A stretch of DNA of 64,000 nucleotides. Origin: Patescibacteria group bacterium. Its GTDB lineage: Bacteria; Patescibacteria; ABY1; UBA10025; JAHIVO01. Under the pieces are notes generated by a model that saw only the letters and a list, made by a program, of their open reading frames with translations, was not told the DNA's origin and made no database searches. Positions 8,850 through 17,228 of this stretch are shown piece by piece (position 1 is the stretch's first letter; each line of letters opens with the position of its first letter). The stretch spans positions 89,420 to 153,419 of the forward strand of contig JAQULM010000001.1 of assembly GCA_028718605.1 (NCBI GenBank), given 5' to 3'. A program made the position numbers and the translations under genes.

Positions 8850-9482
8850 CTAGCGATATGAGATTGAATCCGTATCGAGGAAGAAGAAGTCCTTCCCGGA
8901 CAGATAGTCGTGGCATGTCGGCGATGCTAGAGCGGGCAAAGAGTCCACGGGACTTATCTTGCCATACTCAGGCGGTATGAATTCGATGATTACGGCCGCA
9001 TTTGCCGGAACGTCGATCGGACCGATGCTGTAGAGTTTGACCCTATCCCCATACACGGAAAAGTACTGCTTGTGGCCATTGATCCGAATTACCGGTTCAA
9101 GGCAATCCGGCTTGGCACCAAGTGTCTTCCGGTCGAACAGAACGATGTAGCGTCCTTCTGGGTTGTGGAGATATACTGTGTCTGCAAACACTTGCCATGG
9201 AAGAATCCAGGGGTTCTCTTCGCGGTATACCAGATTGTTAACCGGTATGTAGGTCGTGTCGTGCTCAGTGATGACTACCAACGTCGTATCGTAGTGCCAC
9301 CTGTCGATCAACGTAGTGTCATGCACTTGAATCGAGTCGATAACGTAGATATATATCGGATATGGTATCGAGTCGATATATGTGTCCGGCGCCGTCGGGA
9401 GATTCCGAGGTGGGTTATCGCAGCCGATGCTCAGTACCAATACAATGAGCGTCAGTATCAACATCACAATTAAGTTCTTCAT
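8850..9482 (-). CDS. Predicted lipoprotein with Tyr/Asp/Thr-rich N-terminal stretch
   Basis: 210 residues. A hydrophobic signal ends in a lipobox (VLSIGC), so Cys is probably lipidated at about residue 20. Next comes a repetitive segment rich in Y, I, D and T (IDSIPYPIYIYVIDSI, HDTTLIDRWHYDTT, EHDTTYIPV), then a beta-rich C-terminus with no recognised domain. It has a strong GGAGGAG ribosome-binding site and lies 11 bases after the OmpA-like gene, so the pair form one unit. Such a pair (OM barrel plus lipoprotein) would be expected in a diderm such as Bacteroidota or Ignavibacteria, not in a typical CPR cell. Confidence 0.72.
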   Translation of the reverse strand: MKNLIVMLILTLIVLVLSIGCDNPPRNLPTAPDTYIDSIPYPIYIYVIDSIQVHDTTLIDRWHYDTTLVVITEHDTTYIPVNNLVYREENPWILPWQVFADTVYLHNPEGRYIVLFDRKTLGAKPDCLEPVIRINGHKQYFSVYGDRVKLYSIGPIDVPANAAVIIEFIPPEYGKISPVDSLPALASPTCHDYLSGKDFFFLDTDSISYR

Positions 9483-9493
9483 TGCTACTCCTC

Positions 9494-10495
9494 CTAAAAC
9501 ACTTGTACATTGAGCGCGAATCGTACGCTCCAGTTCGAGACCAGCTCACGCCGGTCCCATATCATGTTCTTGCCATAGCCGACAAGAACTGATCCCTCAA
9601 GCCACGGCCGCGTTGTCAACGTAGGCCCGAATTCGATGCACCGGCGTCTGACGAGCATCTGGCTGTAATCGTCATTCATGTTGAATTGGCTCAGTGCCAC
9701 CGTAACGCCAAAGTTCTTCAGCGTATCATTGGGCTCAGGGTCGAGCATGAGCAACCAGATGGTTGCGCCAACTGACTGAAAGTCAACATGGCCATTTATA
9801 TACTGGCCTCGTTCGTCCTTAAAGTCCTGGTTGGTCAGAATCCCAGCTCCGTACGTCGCAAACATCGATAGGTCCTTATCGAACCTTATGTTGCAGCCGA
9901 CTGACGGAGTCAGGTTGGCAACGTCACGGTTGATGATGACATTGAGGCCGAGGCGGATCGAACGCGCAAGCTTTGTTAGGGCTGACACACGATCCGTCGT
10001 ATCGGTCACGTATACGTATGTGGAGCAGATCTCAATCTGGGGTGGAATCGCCGCAAGGCTATCCTTGAGCTTTTGCAGGTCTGCCATAGTGGCATTCCTG
10101 CTCACCACTGTCGCAATCGCGATACGTGACGAGTCGCCGCGTGTCCTGACTTCTCCGGTTTCCTCATGGATTCGTGTTGAATCAACACCGAACCCGTGAA
10201 TTAGACGGTTTCTGACGCTATGTCCGCGGGATAATGCTGTGCCCGCATTCTTCGCATCATGCTGGGCATCATACCGAATCGCGTCGGCCTGGCCGTACAC
10301 GACGACCATAACATCGGGATCCGCTTTGAGCGTGTCAGCGATCCGTTGCAGACTACGGTCGAACTGGACCCAGAATGACTCATTGACCGACATTCCTTTT
10401 GCGATCGGGAAGTCGGTAATGATGACAGTCTGTGATTGGACTGCCGTTGCACACGCAAGGCACACAATCACGGTTAACAAAGACTTCAGGTTCAT
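9494..10495 (-). CDS. OmpA-like periplasmic domain fused to a predicted outer-membrane beta-barrel
   Basis: 333 residues. The signal peptide is probably cleaved after AVQS. The N-terminal half resembles an OmpA/MotB peptidoglycan-binding module (RSLQRIADTLKADPDVMVVVYGQADA...GHSVRNRLIHGFGVDSTRI). The C-terminal half consists of alternating beta-strands typical of a small barrel (VANLTPSVGCNIRFDKDLSMFATYGAGIL), and the last residue is Phe, the usual BAM recognition signal. Domain order is inverted relative to classic OmpA. It has a GAAAGGAG ribosome-binding site and is preceded by a leader of several hundred bases. The presence of an outer-membrane protein is odd for the rest of the contig and suggests transfer, or a wrong assumption about the host envelope. 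Confidence 0.72.
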   Translation of the reverse strand: MNLKSLLTVIVCLACATAVQSQTVIITDFPIAKGMSVNESFWVQFDRSLQRIADTLKADPDVMVVVYGQADAIRYDAQHDAKNAGTALSRGHSVRNRLIHGFGVDSTRIHEETGEVRTRGDSSRIAIATVVSRNATMADLQKLKDSLAAIPPQIEICSTYVYVTDTTDRVSALTKLARSIRLGLNVIINRDVANLTPSVGCNIRFDKDLSMFATYGAGILTNQDFKDERGQYINGHVDFQSVGATIWLLMLDPEPNDTLKNFGVTVALSQFNMNDDYSQMLVRRRCIEFGPTLTTRPWLEGSVLVGYGKNMIWDRRELVSNWSVRFALNVQVF

Positions 10496-10511
10496 TCAAT
10501 TACTCCTTTCA

Positions 10512-10891
10512 CCTGAAAAACAGTTATACAGTGTATTTGACAACTTCAATTGGTTACTAGGTATTCAGCTTTCAAAGAGCGTCCCCCATTTCAGCAGACA
10601 TACGCACATGGCTTATATCCGCTGGGATGGGGAGGGGTATGACAGAACACGTTGCATGTTCTATGCGCCATACCCCCTGTGACGGAATTATGGAAGGGGC
10701 AATATTGGAGGCGAATGTGCGACATTGTCCGCAATGCGAACCATCGCACGTGGCGCCGATAGCGGAAGTGAAATCGCAGTGCAGGACCGCGCTTTACTCC
10801 CAGGCCGGGCCTCGAGCCGCTCGAGTTCAACGAGCTGGCCGCTCTCTCCTCCAAAATTTCCCCTTTCACCTTCTTATTAAAGCGTATTATT
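10512..10891 (-). promoter_or_regulatory. Long structured leader upstream of the OmpA-like gene
   Basis: About 380 bases with no ORF that looks real. On the minus strand it contains GGAGGAGAGAGC near 10849, GC-rich stems (CTCGAG repeats), the paired boxes GGTCCTGCACTG and GCGCCACG (10749-10788), and a hairpin closed by GGGGTATG/CATACCCC with an inner AGAACA/TGTTCT stem (10633-10676). The two boxes are shared with the leader of the 8039-8512 gene. A weak promoter candidate (TTGTCA, 18 bases, TTTAAT) overlaps the terminator of small RNA 2. Leader function is inferred. Confidence 0.45.
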
Positions 10892-11035
10892 AAAAAAAGT
10901 GACAAATTTTGTACGTCCTACAAGGAGAGCATACAGAACTTGCCACTTTTACATAAACATTCACCCAGAGTATATAGAATAACTCCAGGGTCTCTCTCCT
11001 CGTCTATTCGCTTTTCAAAGGTACTTCCAGCGTGA
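10892..11035 (-). ncRNA. Small RNA 2 of the island, with intrinsic terminator
   Basis: Transcript of about 144 nt predicted from a consensus promoter and a terminator whose 12-bp stem AAAAGUGGCAAG/UUUGUCACUUUU runs into U7. It carries GACGAGGAGAGAGACC near its 5' end and GCUCUCCUUG in the terminator loop; the two can pair with each other. The same two elements in the same order occur in small RNA 3, while small RNA 1 has only the pyrimidine-rich complement. There is no ORF with a ribosome-binding site, and the RNA family is not recognised. Confidence 0.6.
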
Positions 11036-11041
11036 CTCAAC

Positions 11042-11070
11042 AGTATATCCGATAGTGTTTCCCCTGTCAA
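11042..11070 (-). promoter_or_regulatory. Promoter of small RNA 2
   Basis: Perfect TTGACA, 17-base spacer and TATACT on the minus strand; start expected near 11035. The GGGGAAACA-TAT spacer resembles the CTGGAAACATTAT spacer of the sRNA 3 promoter, so the two share ancestry beyond the core boxes. Confidence 0.8.
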
Positions 11071-11179
11071 GGGCAAACATGTGGATAACGGACTTCCAAA
11101 TATTAACTAACTTTAGCATTATTATAAGCCCTTTCTCCATAAAACATCAGTTGCCATGAATATTTTCAAGAGAAAGGGC

Positions 11180-11212
11180 TGGTGGGTGTCGTGTGCTCGG
11201 CGACACCCACCA
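11180..11212 (-). terminator. Hairpin after the 125-residue gene
   Basis: Perfect 12-bp stem TGGTGGGTGTCG/CGACACCCACCA starting 9 bases after the stop codon. The following tract, GCCCTTTCTCTTG, is pyrimidine-rich but not a U-run, so termination is uncertain. Confidence 0.5.
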
Positions 11213-11220
11213 ATGCCTGA

Positions 11221-11598
11221 CTATCCCTGCCGTGACTCAGACTGGTACTGAATCGCGTCGAAAGGAATCCGTAGAACGTACACCCGTTCGAGTTTGCGCT
11301 CGAACAAGGAAAATTTCACACGCACGACTTCATCAATGCGCGCACGTGCAACTGTGACCGGGTAATATTCGATGTTCACGATATCATCCTGCGTGAACGT
11401 TGTATCGTTTCGCTTGAATGAAAATGCGACATGTTCGACATACCCATTCACGATTGAATCGTGCTGGACATCGACCATGTAAACCCGGTCAATGGTCACG
11501 TCATAGGTGGCCACTGTCATTTCGGACTTCATCGGAAGTGCGATACTTACGACAACAACCCCCACTAACGTCAGCACCACAGTCCATGCGTACTTCAT
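11221..11598 (-). CDS. Small signal-anchored protein, function unknown
   Basis: 125 residues from the ATG with a GCAAGGAGTG ribosome-binding site; upstream in-frame codons overlap an intergenic stretch and were rejected. An N-terminal hydrophobic segment (about 5-22) acts as signal or anchor, followed by a soluble beta-rich domain (YDVTIDRVYMVDVQHDSI, then VARARIDEVVRVKFSLFERKLERVYVLRI). It is not recognised. It is the third of three small exported genes that follow small RNA 3, each with its own ribosome-binding site, and the first and third are followed or preceded by GC-rich hairpins. Confidence 0.62.
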   Translation of the reverse strand: MKYAWTVVLTLVGVVVVSIALPMKSEMTVATYDVTIDRVYMVDVQHDSIVNGYVEHVAFSFKRNDTTFTQDDIVNIEYYPVTVARARIDEVVRVKFSLFERKLERVYVLRIPFDAIQYQSESRQG

Positions 11599-11714
11599 TG
11601 TACACTCCTTGCTGCATCCATACAGCTGTTTATGTTTATGCCTATCAAAGATCGAATTATTAGTCCTCCTTCCCAACAAACGATGTTCTATCAATCGTTT
11701 GCTCAGAAAGTAGG

Positions 11715-11749
11715 GGCGGGTTCTCGGAGAAAGGAAACGAGAACCCGCC
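11715..11749 (-). terminator. Hairpin after the 72-residue gene
   Basis: Perfect stem GGCGGGTTCTCG/CGAGAACCCGCC with an 11-base loop, located 20 bases after the stop codon. No U-run follows (CCTACTTTC). It could also be an mRNA-stabilising stem. Confidence 0.5.
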
Positions 11750-11769
11750 GACGCAAGCTTCCATCAGCG

Positions 11770-11988
11770 TTACTGCACATCCACGAAGTCGAACTGAACC
11801 GGCTTCGCGAACATGCAGGGCGTTATCGGAGCTTGCCATGAATTGTGTGACAGCATATAGGCAGCTTTGAACTGGCGTTGTGCCAATATCGTACTGCCTT
11901 GCTTGGCCGCGAGAAATGTAACAGTCGGCAGCCCAATACTTATAACCGTCACCACAATGAGCCAGAACTTTCCTGCTGAATCAGACAT
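11770..11988 (-). CDS. 72-residue single-TM protein, function unknown
   Basis: One TM segment at about residues 8-27 (FWLIVVTVISIGLPTVTFLA), then a short polar domain ending FDFVDVQ. The upstream gene ends similarly in ITDVQ, suggesting related or co-functioning C-termini. An AAAGGGGAGG ribosome-binding site precedes the ATG, and 38 bases separate it from the upstream small gene. No homology recognised. Confidence 0.58.
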   Translation of the reverse strand: MSDSAGKFWLIVVTVISIGLPTVTFLAAKQGSTILAQRQFKAAYMLSHNSWQAPITPCMFAKPVQFDFVDVQ

Positions 11989-12026
11989 TACGCCTCCCCT
12001 TTAATGTTGGCATATGGTACGTCTCG

Positions 12027-12251
12027 TTATTGCACATCCGTGATCGGGACCTGGTTTAGTTCAGCAATCATACAATTGCTACTAACGTCCCACGAGTGAT
12101 GGACGACTTTACCGTCAATGATGATGACGCTTCTGTCATACATTTCCGGATGTACGTTTGCAAAAAATGCTTCCAGCGCATTACTCCCCCCAAGATATAC
12201 CCCGGTGAAAATGACGAATGACATTGCCAACATAAACAAGAATCTGGTCAT
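12027..12251 (-). CDS. 74-residue signal-anchored protein, function unknown
   Basis: Begins at MTRFLFML with a GGGGGAA ribosome-binding site; a longer in-frame reading would use an upstream start without one. The hydrophobic N-terminus (about 3-20) is followed by a polar domain (EAFFANVHPEMYDRSVIIID, two cysteines at most) ending ITDVQ. It is the first protein gene after small RNA 3 and the first of a run of three small exported proteins. No family recognised. Confidence 0.57.
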   Translation of the reverse strand: MTRFLFMLAMSFVIFTGVYLGGSNALEAFFANVHPEMYDRSVIIIDGKVVHHSWDVSSNCMIAELNQVPITDVQ

Positions 12252-12374
12252 ACTTTCCCCCACTTCTTTATAAAAGATTGCACTTTTTGTTTGCCTTTTT
12301 TCTGGAGCATAAAACATATATACTAGTTATATGCTCAAGAAAACGCGCGGACTAACTAAGTATTTACTGCCACC

Positions 12375-12492
12375 AAAAAACGAGCAGTCCGTGCAAGGAG
12401 AGCCCGTTTCTTGGGATTATATATAGTTAAAAAAATACCCTTCTTTTTTGCTCTCTCCTCGTTGAAAATACAGTTGTGAAATAACGATGTAA
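12375..12492 (-). ncRNA. Small RNA 3 of the island, with intrinsic terminator
   Basis: RNA of about 118 nt between a consensus promoter and a terminator formed by AACGAG/CUCGUU plus U6. Inside that stem GGAGAGAGC can pair with GCUCUCC, so the GAGGAGAGAG and GCUCUCCUUG elements shared with small RNA 2 lie in the terminator itself. A small CCC-AAGAAAC-GGG hairpin lies in between. Read-through would reach the three small exported genes, so it could be an attenuator leader instead of a free RNA. A weak second promoter candidate downstream (TTAGTC, 18 bases, TATAAC) could serve those genes. Confidence 0.58.
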
Positions 12493-12498
12493 CCACAC

Positions 12499-12527
12499 AC
12501 TATATACCATAATGTTTCCAGTGTCAA
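12499..12527 (-). promoter_or_regulatory. Promoter of small RNA 3
   Basis: Perfect TTGACA, 17-base spacer, TATAGT on the minus strand. It follows directly after the terminator of the DUF4012-glycosyltransferase operon. Confidence 0.8.
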
Positions 12528-12557
12528 GGGGTGGTATCCACAGATCGATAATCAGCC

Positions 12558-12583
12558 CAAAAAAACGCCCTTTTCTGGGCGTT
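12558..12583 (-). terminator. Terminator of the DUF4012-glycosyltransferase operon
   Basis: Minus-strand stem AACGCCC/GGGCGTT with a short AGAAAA loop and a run of seven U. Classic intrinsic terminator 20 bases after the DUF4012 stop codon. Confidence 0.9.
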
Positions 12584-12602
12584 CGCAATGAAATGCCTAT
12601 GA

Positions 12603-14966
12603 TTATTTTTTCAGCATACAGCCGTAGAATGCGTCAGTTCCAAGGTCCGCACTTAACGAAATGGTGCGTTCATTTTTAGTCTCCGCATGATCCGGCTTCC
12701 AGACAAATTCGAGATCGGTATCAACCGTTACCAGGCTCGTCAGCGCTGCCGGATTCGCGCCTGGCTGTTTCTGGACGTAGAGGCTGTAGTAATCTGTCGG
12801 ATCGAACATGCCCCCAATGTCAAGTTTAAACGGCAGCTGGTACTCGAATGTAATCCGCTGCACTTCTCCCGGATCAAGGCTGACCCAATTGCCAAATACC
12901 GTTTTACCTGTTTCCTCCGTAATACGTGTGCCTGTTTTTTCATCAATAATTGAAGATAACTCCTCGGCAGCTAAATCTTCATCTGAAACAGCGTCAGTAT
13001 CTGGCAACAGGTACCGAAATGGCAATACCTCGTCAAAGCCAGAAGAGTTGAGGAGCGTACTCCCCTGCGGTACATACAAACGGAGGTACGAAACATTTGC
13101 AACTTTTTCCCACTGGTCAAGTCCGTTTCCTCGATGGGCGCGTGTTACTGTGACGGTGTCAGTTACCGATCCATCTGCATGAATTTTTGCTTCATGTTTA
13201 ATAAACTGGTCAATCACGTGGTCAGTCTTCCCCCCGCCAATATTCGTACTGACAAGGGCTATGTAATCACGCTCATTGGTGCGGATACCACCATCCGCGC
13301 CAACCTGCACTACATCTTCCTGGAGCTTGTCATCAAATAAATGTATTAGCAAATCACGCGATAAAATTGCATGCTGAAGCGTACCGACGATACTAAGCAT
13401 TTCATCCTGGCTTGCGTTGAACAGCCGGTCAAGCAATTTCGGCATAAGGTCGCTGATAAACCGCTTCGGCTGATTCTCCACGCGGTCATATGCTATTTCT
13501 GCCCAATATTGCGCTTGATAGACGACATTTGATTCATCGACGGTGACACCATACGCTTCCTGCATATCAATAGGCCCAACAGCAGACAGCAAACTCTCTA
13601 GTATCGCTGGCGTCAATGTAATAACACCGTCGACCGATGCTCCAGCCGTCCGTTCAAAAAACCAGCCAATTTTCTGCGCTGATGTCGGAAAATCAAAAAA
13701 CCAGTTCGCATCTTGAAGATTCCAATGTGCGTTGACAAGCCACAGTGGCCTTGGCGCGATAATTTTTTCCTTCAATTGTCCGGCAACATCATACACTCCT
13801 CCGCCGGGCACTTCAAGATTCTCAATAGTGCCCTTATATATATCGACAAGCGCAATTGACCCTATAAAACCTCCCGTCGGGCGAAGTTCTCTGTTATTCT
13901 GAAATGCGAGTAAGAAACGCCTCGATGCATCATCTCCGAGAATGGTAAGCATAACATCAGCAACGGAAACCATATCATGGAATCCCGCTTGAAGCGTTGG
14001 AATAGTCTTTTGAATTGCTGCGACCTGATCCTGATATTCTCCAGGGATATCCTGCAGGCGAACCGCATCCATCGCTTCAACCGCGGCATCAACGTTCGCA
14101 ATCACTCCGGGGAGCTCATTCTGTACTAACTTGATAAATCTGACAAGGGATGACCCCCCATCAACGTTTGTGGAATCATCAGGTGCATTGAGCCATGAAA
14201 TAACTGTACTCAAGGTAGCACCGGCTTGGCTCAGTTGCTGGCCGGCAATGAGCAGCTGGTGCGCACTCTGTGCTTTATTCGGCACGAGCGAAGTTATATC
14301 AAGCAACAATCCTCCCGTCCGCTCAAGTTCTTCGCGTGCGGTTGAAAAACTTGCAGACGCCTTGTTGAACTCTTGGCCGGCAAGGTTAAATGACGACGAT
14401 GAAGCAAACCCACCCGCACTCTGTAAATAATCGTATGCATCCGACGTACTGCCGAGTACCTTACCTTTCGCATCGGAAGCCCGTTCAAAAATTCCAATCG
14501 TAATAAAAGGTATCGATAGTGCCGCACAGATGCCGGCAAATACCATGAGACGCTTGCGCCAGCCAAGCGGTAGCCGCGAATGCAGCCAATCAATGCGTTC
14601 CTGCGGAATTTCTTCGGTTTCAGGAATCATCTGCTCAGGCTTACGGATCGGGGTAGGCGCAACCCGCAGCTGAACCTGTCGGCGATTTGGGGTTACGATT
14701 ACCGTTTCCTGGGAACGGTGCTTCTCCGGCCGATGCCTGATTATTCGGACTATCCAGGATGTTATCGACCGCCGAAGTGTGAGAAAAAAAGCACGCAAAC
14801 GGCTTGTCCGAGAAACTGTGGCCGTCTTTTCTGCATTCGTGTTATCGTACCGCACCTTTCGCAAATCAATTAAATTTGCATGCGGAACATGGTACCGTGC
14901 GATCTGCGATCGATGGGCGCCATTCTGGCGAACTGCAGAATTTATGCTATTGTTTCGTGTTGCCAT
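12603..14966 (-). CDS. DUF4012 membrane protein of the surface-polysaccharide cluster
   Basis: 787 residues from MATRNNSIN; a start four codons upstream is possible. The N-terminal 125 residues are basic and cytoplasmic, then one TM (about 135-155), a helical region, and the extracellular DUF4012 domain with its hallmark LLAFQNNRELRPTGGFIGS motif, followed by NLQDANWFFDFPTSA. DUF4012 proteins accompany glycosyltransferases in Patescibacteria and Actinobacteria and share features with LytR-CpsA-Psr ligases, but no activity is proven. It is the last gene of a tight operon of sugar transferases, consistent with attachment or export of a surface glycan. Confidence 0.88.
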   Translation of the reverse strand: MATRNNSINSAVRQNGAHRSQIARYHVPHANLIDLRKVRYDNTNAEKTATVSRTSRLRAFFLTLRRSITSWIVRIIRHRPEKHRSQETVIVTPNRRQVQLRVAPTPIRKPEQMIPETEEIPQERIDWLHSRLPLGWRKRLMVFAGICAALSIPFITIGIFERASDAKGKVLGSTSDAYDYLQSAGGFASSSSFNLAGQEFNKASASFSTAREELERTGGLLLDITSLVPNKAQSAHQLLIAGQQLSQAGATLSTVISWLNAPDDSTNVDGGSSLVRFIKLVQNELPGVIANVDAAVEAMDAVRLQDIPGEYQDQVAAIQKTIPTLQAGFHDMVSVADVMLTILGDDASRRFLLAFQNNRELRPTGGFIGSIALVDIYKGTIENLEVPGGGVYDVAGQLKEKIIAPRPLWLVNAHWNLQDANWFFDFPTSAQKIGWFFERTAGASVDGVITLTPAILESLLSAVGPIDMQEAYGVTVDESNVVYQAQYWAEIAYDRVENQPKRFISDLMPKLLDRLFNASQDEMLSIVGTLQHAILSRDLLIHLFDDKLQEDVVQVGADGGIRTNERDYIALVSTNIGGGKTDHVIDQFIKHEAKIHADGSVTDTVTVTRAHRGNGLDQWEKVANVSYLRLYVPQGSTLLNSSGFDEVLPFRYLLPDTDAVSDEDLAAEELSSIIDEKTGTRITEETGKTVFGNWVSLDPGEVQRITFEYQLPFKLDIGGMFDPTDYYSLYVQKQPGANPAALTSLVTVDTDLEFVWKPDHAETKNERTISLSADLGTDAFYGCMLKK

Positions 14967-14981
14967 AACAAATATCAATAC

Positions 14982-16109
14982 CTAACTGTAGTATACATCG
15001 TTGTATAAATCAAGTGTAGTGCGTGCCATATCAGACCAATGGAATCTCGCAACACGGGCAAAACCACGTGCACGCAAAGTTTCGGCAAGCTGTGGGTCTT
15101 TCAGTACCTGCATACAAGCATGGGCGATTTCGTCAATACTGTGGGGGTTAAAAAACAACGCAGCATCGCCGAGTATTTCCGGAAGGGATGAGCTGTTGCT
15201 CGCGACGACCGGAATCCCGTAGGAGCATGCTTCAAGTGCGGGTAAACCAAATCCCTCGCAAAACGACGGAAATGCGTAGAGCGAGGCGCCGCGGTATACC
15301 TCCGGCAGATCGGTGTCAGTAACGAAACCGGTAAAAATCACACCGTCGCGGATTCCGAGGGTTTGAGAGGTTTCTTTCGCCCGCTTGAAAAAATAGTCTT
15401 CTTTGCCAACGATAACGAGGCGTACATGCGGCATTGCCATGGCAACTTTCTTATATGCCTGGAGGAGCCCTTCAACATTTTTATGCGGATAGACATTTCC
15501 GACATAGAGAATGTACGGTTTTTGAATTGAGTAACGGCGGAGTGCCTCAGGGCTATCAGGTGATGGTTTCTGGGCCTGGTCAACTGCTTCATAGGTCACG
15601 GAAATTTTCAGCGGATCAACATTGAAATAACGCACAACTTCCTGCTTTGTATATTTGGAAACGGCAATTATCCGCCGTGAACGTCTGATGGCAGAACGGA
15701 TAACTATCCGGTAACCAAAATGTTTTAATGCGTACTGAAGCGGCCCAAGCATAGTCGCGCGCTGGGTGGGATATTTCGTCAGTATCAAATCATGGACAGT
15801 TACAATAAATTTCCCCCAATACAATAGTGGTACATTAAAATGGGTAAAATGGACAAGATCCAGGCGCAGTGTCCAGAGTTTCAGGGGCAAAAGAATCTGC
15901 TCGGTGATTGTATACCAGCGAAAATCCGCAAGAACTTTTTTGAACCGCGGGTTCGTAGGTTGATAATCAGCCCAATTTTCCCTTCGAACAAGGATGAAAT
16001 AATCATTCTCGTGATCAATCCGCTCGAGATGCTCAATAAGCTTCTGGGTATACCGGCCGAGGCCCTTGCCAAATGTTCCGTAAAAACGCGCGTCTATTCC
16101 AATTCGCAT
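14982..16109 (-). CDS. GT4-family glycosyltransferase
   Basis: 375 residues. GT-B fold: N-terminal acceptor domain starting MRIGIDARFYG.FGKGLGRYT and C-terminal donor domain with the GT4 E-x7-E region (PSFCEGFGLPALEA). It probably transfers a sugar from a nucleotide donor to a lipid-linked glycan at the inner face of the membrane. Starts 4 bases after the next GT ends, so the genes are translated as one operon. Donor and acceptor cannot be read from sequence. Confidence 0.92.
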   Translation of the reverse strand: MRIGIDARFYGTFGKGLGRYTQKLIEHLERIDHENDYFILVRRENWADYQPTNPRFKKVLADFRWYTITEQILLPLKLWTLRLDLVHFTHFNVPLLYWGKFIVTVHDLILTKYPTQRATMLGPLQYALKHFGYRIVIRSAIRRSRRIIAVSKYTKQEVVRYFNVDPLKISVTYEAVDQAQKPSPDSPEALRRYSIQKPYILYVGNVYPHKNVEGLLQAYKKVAMAMPHVRLVIVGKEDYFFKRAKETSQTLGIRDGVIFTGFVTDTDLPEVYRGASLYAFPSFCEGFGLPALEACSYGIPVVASNSSSLPEILGDAALFFNPHSIDEIAHACMQVLKDPQLAETLRARGFARVARFHWSDMARTTLDLYNDVYYS

Positions 16110-16112
16110 AGG

Positions 16113-17228
16113 TTACTGTAATGAATCAAATAAAGAAAGTGTTTGAGCTCCCGCCGACGGCCACGTTGCCGTTTCAACTGCGGCGTTCCCTTTTATCACG
16201 CATAAACGGCGGAGCGCTTCGTCCGTCGCGAGTATCGAAAGCGCACGAGACATCTCACTGATGTTATAGGGATCAGCCAGGATTGCGGCATCCCTCGCGA
16301 TTTCAGGCAGCGAGGTTGAAAAACTCGTCAGAACGGGCACCCCAGACGCCATTGCTTCGTACACGGGGAGTCCAAACCCTTCATAGTATGATGGGTATGC
16401 AAACAGCCGCGCGCCCTGGTACAGTGCCGGTTTGTCTTTATCCGCTACGTATCCTGTGAATAGTACGTCCCGGTGGTGTTTTGGGAGGCCTGTGCTATGC
16501 ATACTGCCTGCGATGACCAGCTTGTACTGAAGGTTGTGCGCTTGTCGAGCATGGTTCCAGGCACGTATGAACCCTTCCGTGTTTTTCCTGGGTCCAACCG
16601 CTCCGAGCGATAAAATATACGAACCTGGCAATCCATACCGATGCCGGACCTCTTCCAAAACATCGCTTGAGCACGGGCGAAACCGTTCGCGATCAACTCC
16701 GAGACGAATAATTTCGATGGAGTCTGCCGGCACACCAAACGAACACTGCAAATCACGGCTCGTGCTCTCTGAAACTGTTATAATCCGTTCTGCGCGTTTC
16801 AGCAATTTTTTGAACCGTACTGCCCGATGCCATATCCGTTGTTTCAGCCCATAGAAACCTTGGTGGCAAAACGAAACGTCATGTACGGTAAGGACGAGTT
16901 TGCATGAATCCGTACATGAAAAAAAATTCATATTAGGCAAAAAGAAAAGGTCAGCGCCGCCAACGACCCGGTCAAGCGGCGGAAAAGAAAGCAATGCGAG
17001 TGACGTGTTCAATAATTTATTGGGTATCGCTCGCTCAACAACTCGGGCACAATCGGCTCGCAGCGGATCGAGGCGTTCTCGGGGAATCGGATGCACAGCG
17101 TTTGAAAACAAAACGAACTCGTGCTTACTCTCGCTCTGTACGAGTTCTGAAACGATGTGCGATGTATATTCGCTTACACCGGATGGATTGGGCTCAACAA
17201 GGGATCTGATATCAATCGCGATTCGCAT
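16113..17228 (-). CDS. GT4-family glycosyltransferase
   Basis: 371 residues from MRIAIDIRSL; an ATG four codons upstream is in frame but unlike family starts. GT-B architecture with the EGFGLPVYEA donor-binding motif near residue 280. It overlaps the end of the Wzz-like gene by 17 bases. Related in architecture to the neighbouring GT4 but clearly diverged, so it likely adds a different sugar in the same glycan. Confidence 0.92.
   Translation of the reverse strand: MRIAIDIRSLVEPNPSGVSEYTSHIVSELVQSESKHEFVLFSNAVHPIPRERLDPLRADCARVVERAIPNKLLNTSLALLSFPPLDRVVGGADLFFLPNMNFFSCTDSCKLVLTVHDVSFCHQGFYGLKQRIWHRAVRFKKLLKRAERIITVSESTSRDLQCSFGVPADSIEIIRLGVDRERFRPCSSDVLEEVRHRYGLPGSYILSLGAVGPRKNTEGFIRAWNHARQAHNLQYKLVIAGSMHSTGLPKHHRDVLFTGYVADKDKPALYQGARLFAYPSYYEGFGLPVYEAMASGVPVLTSFSTSLPEIARDAAILADPYNISEMSRALSILATDEALRRLCVIKGNAAVETATWPSAGAQTLSLFDSLQ

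Noticed and set aside
8537..10788. Known riboswitch (cobalamin, T-box, SAM) in the island leaders
   Set aside because: None of the consensus boxes of those classes could be found by eye.
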